Positions 63,833 to 64,000 of a DNA stretch of 64,000 nucleotides are shown piece after piece; position 1 is the stretch's first letter; every line of letters begins with the position of its first letter. The notes under the pieces are model-generated. The model saw nothing but the letters and a program-made list of their open reading frames with translations, was not told where the DNA came from and did no database searches. This stretch comes from Ralstonia condita. Lineage in GTDB: Bacteria > Pseudomonadota > Gammaproteobacteria > Burkholderiales > Burkholderiaceae. Where the stretch lies: assembly GCF_958405655.1 (NCBI RefSeq), contig NZ_CATYWO010000004.1, forward strand, positions 248,001-312,000, written 5' to 3'. The position numbers were made by a program, and so were the translations under genes.

Positions 63833-63855
63833 CCCGGACGCGCGCCGGGTTTTTT
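63833..63855 (+). terminator. Intrinsic terminator after tadC
   Basis: CCCGG and CCGGG pair around ACGCGCG, followed at once by six T (63850-63855). A second hairpin (63791-63828, arms around TCCGGCGC/GCGCCGGA) lies just before. Together they should end the flp-tad transcript. Confidence 0.65.
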
Positions 63856-64000
63856 CCGTTGTGCAAGACGGGTTCGATCGGGCCGGGATGCTCCCACTTT
63901 CAGGGCCTGATGGCGATCGTCTGGATGGCAACACGTGGCGGCAGTGGCGGCAGTGGCGGCGCGATGTCGCCGGCGCATCCCTTTTTACCGCCTCCCGGGG

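Noticed and set aside
63935..63960. Short tandem repeat of GTGGCGGCA near the right edge
   Set aside because: Under three full copies, outside any gene; common in GC-rich DNA.

Overview
The window is a high-GC beta-proteobacterial chromosome segment. Gene order and protein character fit the genus Ralstonia (pickettii/solanacearum group): pcm, rhodanese and tolC followed by waaC/waaA, an O-antigen locus closed by apaH, then pyrR-pyrB-pyrC', and later a Pil-Chp chemosensory operon. The genus call is inference from content; no marker gene such as rRNA lies in the window. I saw no tRNA, rRNA, CRISPR array or intact insertion sequence.

Region 1 (1-6.8 kb) holds the end of a protein isoaspartyl methyltransferase gene, a rhodanese, a TolC-type outer-membrane protein, a META-domain lipoprotein, the LPS-core genes waaA and waaC, and a phosphomannomutase/phosphoglucomutase. 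Region 2 (6.9-21.0 kb) is one long rightward O-antigen operon. It starts with rfbBACD (dTDP-L-rhamnose), continues with three genes for a dTDP-3-acetamido-3,6-dideoxyhexose (fdtA/qdtA type ketoisomerase, acetyltransferase, aminotransferase), and then has Wzx, a GT2 transferase, a Wzy-like polymerase, a dTDP-rhamnose 4-epimerase-like SDR with a four-cysteine insert, an O-acetyltransferase, a second transferase, a WecA-like initiating transferase and a Wzz-like chain-length regulator. The wzz gene is broken by one base in a run of nine G. Several genes in the middle are visibly richer in A and T than the flanks, as in exchanged O-antigen cassettes.

Region 3 (21-29 kb) is housekeeping: apaH, an acyltransferase, a catalytically dead dihydroorotase homologue (PyrC'), pyrB, pyrR, ruvX, algH, a pseudouridine synthase and a DNA photolyase. 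Region 4 (29-39 kb) is the leftward pilG-pilH-pilI-pilJ-chpA(pilL) operon that controls twitching motility; its last gene encodes a histidine kinase of about 2000 residues with several Hpt domains. Region 5 (39.3-44.5 kb) has rubredoxin, hemL, a DHDPS-family enzyme, and a lemA plus two TPM-domain genes.

Region 6 (44.5-64 kb) is the most unusual. A sigma-54 activator with a VpsR-like N-terminus is followed by three paralogous GT87-type membrane glycosyltransferases and one GtrB-like GT2 polyprenyl-phosphate glycosyltransferase. Beyond a gap of about 1 kb comes a rightward Flp/Tad pilus operon: three flp pilin genes, prepilin peptidase, an extra AAA+ ATPase, CpaB, secretin, a small lipoprotein, TadZ, TadA, TadB and TadC, ending at a hairpin terminator. 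The GT87/GT2 set next to a Tad locus and an enhancer-binding regulator is the best candidate here for an undescribed system, for example surface glycan or pilin glycosylation. That role is inference.
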